NCBI RefSeq assembly: GCF_945859705.1
Contig: NC_079134.1
Span: forward strand, 155,407,718-155,471,717
DNA: 64,000 nt
From: Episyrphus balteatus
Lineage: Eukaryota; Arthropoda; Insecta; Diptera; Syrphidae
Direction: 5' to 3'
This document shows, in pieces, positions 59,343-64,000 of the stretch. Within the stretch, counting starts at the first letter, position 1. Each line of letters starts with the position of its first letter. A model generated the notes under the pieces. The model made no database searches. It was not told the DNA's origin and saw only the letters and a list, made by a program, of their open reading frames with translations. A program made the position numbers and the translations under genes.

Positions 59343-62171
59343 TATAGCTAATACAAGGTTTTTACCAAATTTCATTAGGGTAGCCCATCAATTTTGTTTT
59401 CACTACAAAAAAAAAAACACCCTTTTTACCTATTATTATAGGAACTTTAGTTTATTGTTTCCAATCGGAAAAGTACCATAATTGCTGAATTTCAATAGAA
59501 TACCACTATTATTACTCATTTTTTCAAATAAACCCACATCTTCTCTAGACCTAAAAAAACACCCTATCACATGAAAAAAAATGTATAGACTTACTTTATT
59601 CGGAATTTCCATGAGAAAATGAATTAGTTAGGATACCTACCATTTAATAAAAATCACCCTTTCACTCAAGATAATTTTTTAGATAGACTGTATAATTTCA
59701 TAGTTCTTATAATATCAAACAAAAGAAAACCAAGTTTAAAAAATAAAGAAAATTTATGTTAGCTGTTATGCCACCCATCTTTTTATAATGAAATTTATTT
59801 TTCTCATAGTCTAACTAACGATTTAAAAATCAGGGCTTAAAATACTTACTTTCTTACTGTTTCCCTTAAGGTATGCAACGATTTTTATCGTAAAGTAAAG
59901 AAAAAAAAACTTTCATACTAATATCAACATTTAAAATCCACATGAAATTAAGAAAGACCCTACGAGCTATATCTATGTGTATATGTATGTATATACCTTA
60001 GTCATAATATTTTTGACTCGAGAGAACGCAAATCATACTTACCTCAGAGCAGTTCTGAAACCGACTAAAGCACTAAAGAAAGAAACATTTCAGGGTGTAG
60101 GCGTGTAGGTATTGCTGATTTGGATAGTGTATTTTCATCAAAGTAGCCGTCGAGGGCGGAGCCAAAATTAAAATCAACGTATACACACGCGATTATTCTT
60201 AAGAAAATCAATGTGTGATTTTTTTTATTTAGTATAGGTAGATAAATTTTTATTTTGTTTGTTTAAAAAAAATAGGTAGGGATCTGATTGGATGAAGAGC
60301 GTTGAGGGTTCTAGAAATGTAATAGTGGTAGTAAATGAAATTAAATGAATGTGAAATGCATCTCTCCAAAATTAAGGCTATATATAGATAAAATTAGCCG
60401 ACGGAAAAATGCATAAAAATTTTAGGATACAAATACCCACACTATTCACAATTTGTACAAGTTTTTAAAAATTCAAGAAATTGTAACAATAATGCTTATT
60501 GTTATCATATTCCTTTGTTTGAAACAACTGAGTGCTTAATTTTTAAAATTCAATTTCAATTTTGAAAACATTGGGCAATATAAGAGGGGTCAAATGTGGG
60601 ATTGAGGCCTTTAGGAACTTAGTGAGTAAAGCCAAAAATGTTTGAGTGCGCTAATGATGCTTTCCAATTAAAAGTCTCGTCTTCCTAATTTTTTAACTAT
60701 GATAAATTAAAACCATCTACATCGAATTAAGAAAAGATTGAGCTGTTTTTGCTAAGGTGTATTCACATTTAAAAATGCGGAGCATTATAGTTAGACCTAA
60801 TTTTTGTTTTCTTTTTCGCCTTAAGTGGTTATTGGTTGTAGCAAGTAATATCTGTAGGTAGGTATACCTACTCAGATTTTTGAAATTTATACATAGGTAT
60901 TACACTGCACAACAAAATTAAGCTTTTTGTATGATGAATTAACCAAACAATACTTTTCCAAAGGTTTTTGGTGTGCTGAACTCGAATCCGAATTCAGAAA
61001 TATTCTATCAGCTCCCGTTTTTTAAATATTACCGTTAGAAAATGCAAAAACACCTGTTTCTGAAGTTGTGTTGCAATGTGTGGGAATTTTTTGGAACACT
61101 TTTTGTGAAGGTTTGTATAATAATTGCCTTTCTTCTTTAAAAATCTGTTTTTATCTTTGCGATATCTTTTTTATAATCCGAGATATTTTAATTTGAAGTT
61201 ACTGCAGTTTGAAAATAACGTTATTGATAAAATAAGCAAAAACACACGTACTTAAACTTAAGATATCCCAGACTATAAAACAGATATCGGAAAGATTTAT
61301 ACAGATTTTCAAAGAAGAAAAACAGTTCTTATAGAAACCGTTAAAACTTATGATAAAATAAGGTACCTCACATCTAAGCATTACCTCAAAAACAGCCAAA
61401 ACACGTTTTTTTTCGCAAGTTCTAACGGCAATATTTCAAGAACTAAGACTGATAGAATATTTCTGACTTCATATTCGAGTTAAGCACCCCAAAAACTTTT
61501 GGAAAAGTATAGTTTGGTTTATTTATAATAAAAAAAGTCAAATTTGACCAGAGCTATCAGCCAAAAAAAGTGTTTTTGCATTTTCTAATGGCAATATTTC
61601 AAAAACTAGAGCTGATAGAATATTTCTGACTCCAGATTCGAGTTCAGCACACCAAAAACCATTGGAAAAGTATTGTATAGTTTATTCATCCAAAACCTTG
61701 TTGTGCAGTGTTATGGATGTGATATATTTTTGTTAGTTAGGTAGGACCTACCTATATAGGTACGTAATGGAAAAATTTAGTATCTAAATTAGATCTAAAC
61801 ATCACAGGAGAATCAAATTTCTGATTTTTCAGATTTTTGGATTTAATTCGTTGAGGTGCTACTTTTTTTTGTCGAAGTGACGTCATCAAAAACTAGTTTT
61901 TGGCCTATAATACCGGAATGGATTGCGATTTAAAGTTTTAATGTAACTTTTTGCAGAGTATCACATCATGTTTATTATTTGGCATCTTTAGTTTTTTAAA
62001 AAAGATCATAGATAAAAAGTCTCCACAAAACTGCATCTGTTGCAGCCGATTTTATGGTCAAATCATGGAGCAACAAATTCAAGATTAGAGCAACTAATAA
62101 GCAACAAATTAACACTAAAATTCTGCATACTCAGATTTTGGAAATTTGGGGGTGTGGGTGCTATCTTGACG
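59343..62171 (-). repeat. Right arm of the 2.83-kb inverted repeat
   Basis: Uninterrupted partner of the left arm. It preserves the empty target of the left-arm insertion and ends at the outer side in a GGGTGCTATCTTGACG end sequence. It is then joined head to head to the first of the extra end units. Confidence 0.93.
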
Positions 62172-63119
62172 TCAAGATAGCACCCACACCGCTTTTAGGG
62201 GTGAGAGTTGACTAGTTTTTGAACTTTAAGACTGGAATGAAAAGCGATGGAAAATTTTAAAGTTACTTTTTGCAGTGCATGAAATCATGTTTTTAATTTG
62301 GCATTTTTAGTTTTTTGAAAAAAATTATAGATAAAAAGTCTCCACAAAAATTGCATCTGTTGCAGTCGATTTGATGGTCAAATCATGGAGCAACAAATTC
62401 AAGATTAGAGCAACTAATTAGCAACAAATTATCCCTAAGATTCTGCATACTCAGATTTTTGAAATTAGGGGGTGTGGGTGCTATCTTGACGTCAAGATAG
62501 CACCCACACCCTTTCTATCAATTTGAAGGGGGAAGGGGTGGAGCAACAAATTCGAGATTAGAGCAACTAATTAGCAACAAATTAGCAACAAATTATTGCA
62601 TACTTATTTTTTTAAATTTGTAAGTTTTTCTTGGTGTGGGTGCTATCTTGACGTTTTGATATGTTCCACAAGTTCCACAATGCATTTTGGACATGAAGGA
62701 GATGGGTTTAAAAGTTGAATGAGACCTTTTTGAAAAGGTGTTGAGAAGCCCTTTAATTTGACACCTTTTTTGTCGCTGTGCGTTCATTTTTAGGGAATTT
62801 AGCTTTTTTGAGAAAACTGTTGAAGTGCATTTCAAGGTCAAATCTTGGAGCAACAAATTCGGGATTAGAGCAACTAATTAGCAACAAATTAGCAACAAAT
62901 TATTGCGTACTCAGTTTTTTTAAATGTTGAGATTTTAATGGGTGTGGGTGCTATCTTGACGTCAAGATAGCACCCACACCTTTTCCATCAATTTTGAGGG
63001 GGAAGGGGTGGAGCAACAAATTCGGGATTAGAGCAACTAATTAGCAACAAATTAGCAACAAATTATTACATACTCAGATTTTGGAAATTTGGGGGTGTGG
63101 GTGCTATCTTGACGGACCT
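62172..63119. repeat. Four alternating tandem end units of the foldback element
   Basis: After the right arm the terminal sequence is reiterated: junctions with GGTGCTATCTTGACG lie near 62157-62171, 62478-62492, 62640-62654, 62947-62961 and 63101-63115. This gives units of about 320, 160, 307 and 154 bp. Each unit ends with a block of ATTAGCAACAAATTA phrases and a TGTGGGTGCTATCTTGACG end. Long units also carry an arm-derived part. Three junctions (62171, 62492, 62961) are perfect head-to-head palindromes through TTGACGTCAA. Reiterated ends are a known habit of Foldback elements. Confidence 0.88.
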
Positions 63120-63128
63120 AAATTAATA

Positions 63129-64000
63129 TTTAATTTAAGGTTATTCAACTTTTACTTCCGCAATTAGAAAAATTCTACATCTCCATAAGTATGACCTAAA
63201 TACCATCAAACATCAAGAAGAACCGCATTAAGTTCAATGTCTTTTGCAAATTTTATTTCCACGCTAATTTTACCTTCCAATCATTTCATTTTATCCCTTT
63301 GATGTAATGTAAATTCTCTTTAAAGTCTATAAATATTCTTATTCATCCGCAGAAAGTCGGTTTTATTGAAACTCTGCAATGGTAGATCCATCTACATCTG
63401 TCTATAATAGTGATTCCATTAGAGAGTTCCCTTTACTACGAAAACGATGATAGAGATAGACTCGATTGAATAGAAAAAAAAAAATAAATGAAATTTCCCT
63501 CTTCCTAACGCAAAATCTAACCGCAAAAAAAATTCTTTTACTGCTAAATGCAAAAAAAATAGAAAATAAAAGATAGATACCGCTATATCAAAGCTAAACT
63601 CTCCCTCTACAAATTTATCATAAACCTCACAAAGCAGAAACCAAAAAGTGCACTTCGCCCTAAAAGACACCGCATCTCGAAAATAACAACAACATCAGTT
63701 GAAAAGAGTCTAAGTTAAACGTCTATAGGTCTGAGAGTTTTGCCAAACATATTTATTTTTTTTACAACCATCTCGGGGAACTTCACAATCAGGCCCTAAA
63801 CATGCCTATCTCTCAATCGCTTATTCATATCCATCTATTTGTAAGTTGCTGCATTTATGTTTTGCCGTGGTAATAGTCTGAGATAAAATATTGCAAAAAT
63901 TAATTCAAATAAATTTTTATAGCATGAACCATAAACGAAAATCCAAAAACTCTTAGTGCTTAAAAATCCAAATTTCGGAAATAAGGAATTCGAAAAATTC
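63129..64000. other. AT-rich non-coding stretch
   Basis: Nothing recognised. The 83-codon minus-strand frame at 63419-63670 is Phe-rich with no domain. Confidence 0.55.

Larger units (their letters stand above)
54953..63119. mobile_element. ~8.2-kb foldback transposon with 9-bp duplication AAATTAATA
   Basis: Both ends are AGGTCCGTCAAGATAGC and its complement, with about 115 bp of terminal inverted repeat. Exact 9-bp copies of AAATTAATA flank the element (54944-54952 and 63120-63128). Inside, two arms of about 2.83 kb (54958-58441, not counting a 656-bp insertion, and 59343-62171) are near-perfect inverted copies around a 901-bp spacer. The right end carries an extra 0.95 kb of tandem end units. 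A 9-bp duplication with very long inverted repeats is seen in Drosophila Foldback-like and Mutator-like elements. The superfamily is inferred, because no transposase frame is present. The 72-codon frame in each arm (55711-55929 and its mirror) is not recognised. Confidence 0.92.

Overview
The window looks like non-coding nuclear DNA from an insect, most likely a fly or close relative. It is very AT-rich, with long A and T runs, scattered CAA/GTC/GAC triplet runs, (GTCT)n-bearing interspersed repeats and many small inverted-repeat transposons. I found no convincing protein-coding exon, rRNA or intact tRNA. The longest open frames are translations of simple repeats; the rest are short and resemble no family I know. 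Species and host gene cannot be named from the sequence.

The best clue to context is a pair of plus-strand motifs at 16530-16565 and 37066-37093. Each is a pyrimidine tract ending in CAG directly followed by a strong 5' splice site (GTAAGT, GTACGT). Each is followed 41-55 nt later by a second 5' splice-site-like GTAAGT or GTGAGT. This is the layout of recursive (zero-length exon) splice sites in long fly introns, so much of the window may be one long intron transcribed left to right.

Layout. 1-6300: AT-rich, no gene, with two islands of less AT-rich sequence. 6311-13354: a (GTCY)n Helitron-like element with a 0.5-kb array of an 8-bp unit, a 983-bp inverted-repeat element, and a 2.9-kb foldback element hosting a 432-bp piggyBac-like insertion. 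13560-16480: a 14-bp minisatellite split by a hAT-type element with an exact 8-bp target duplication, flanked by degenerate ACATGTTGCTA-type repeats. 19660-27386: more Helitron-like copies, an inverted tandem array, a dispersed 1-kb repeat, and a second hAT-type element sharing an internal satellite-like module with the first. 29575-30799: a truncated foldback relative carrying a 139-bp element whose empty site is visible in the relatives. 32865-38582: two GCAACAT-rich repeat copies and an inverted copy of the 1-kb repeat. 43560-54125: a 240-270-bp tandem repeat in two blocks, a degenerate array marked by a GATTGGTATAAACTG box about every 140 bp, and a three-copy tandem repeat.

54953-63119 is a foldback transposon of about 8.2 kb flanked by an exact 9-bp duplication. 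It has two near-identical 2.83-kb inverted arms, a 0.9-kb spacer, extra tandem end units on the right, and a 648-bp hAT-type insertion in one arm whose empty site survives in the other. No transposase frame was found in any element, so all appear non-autonomous, mobilised by enzymes encoded elsewhere. The window is best read as a record of nested insertions, probably within a long intron.
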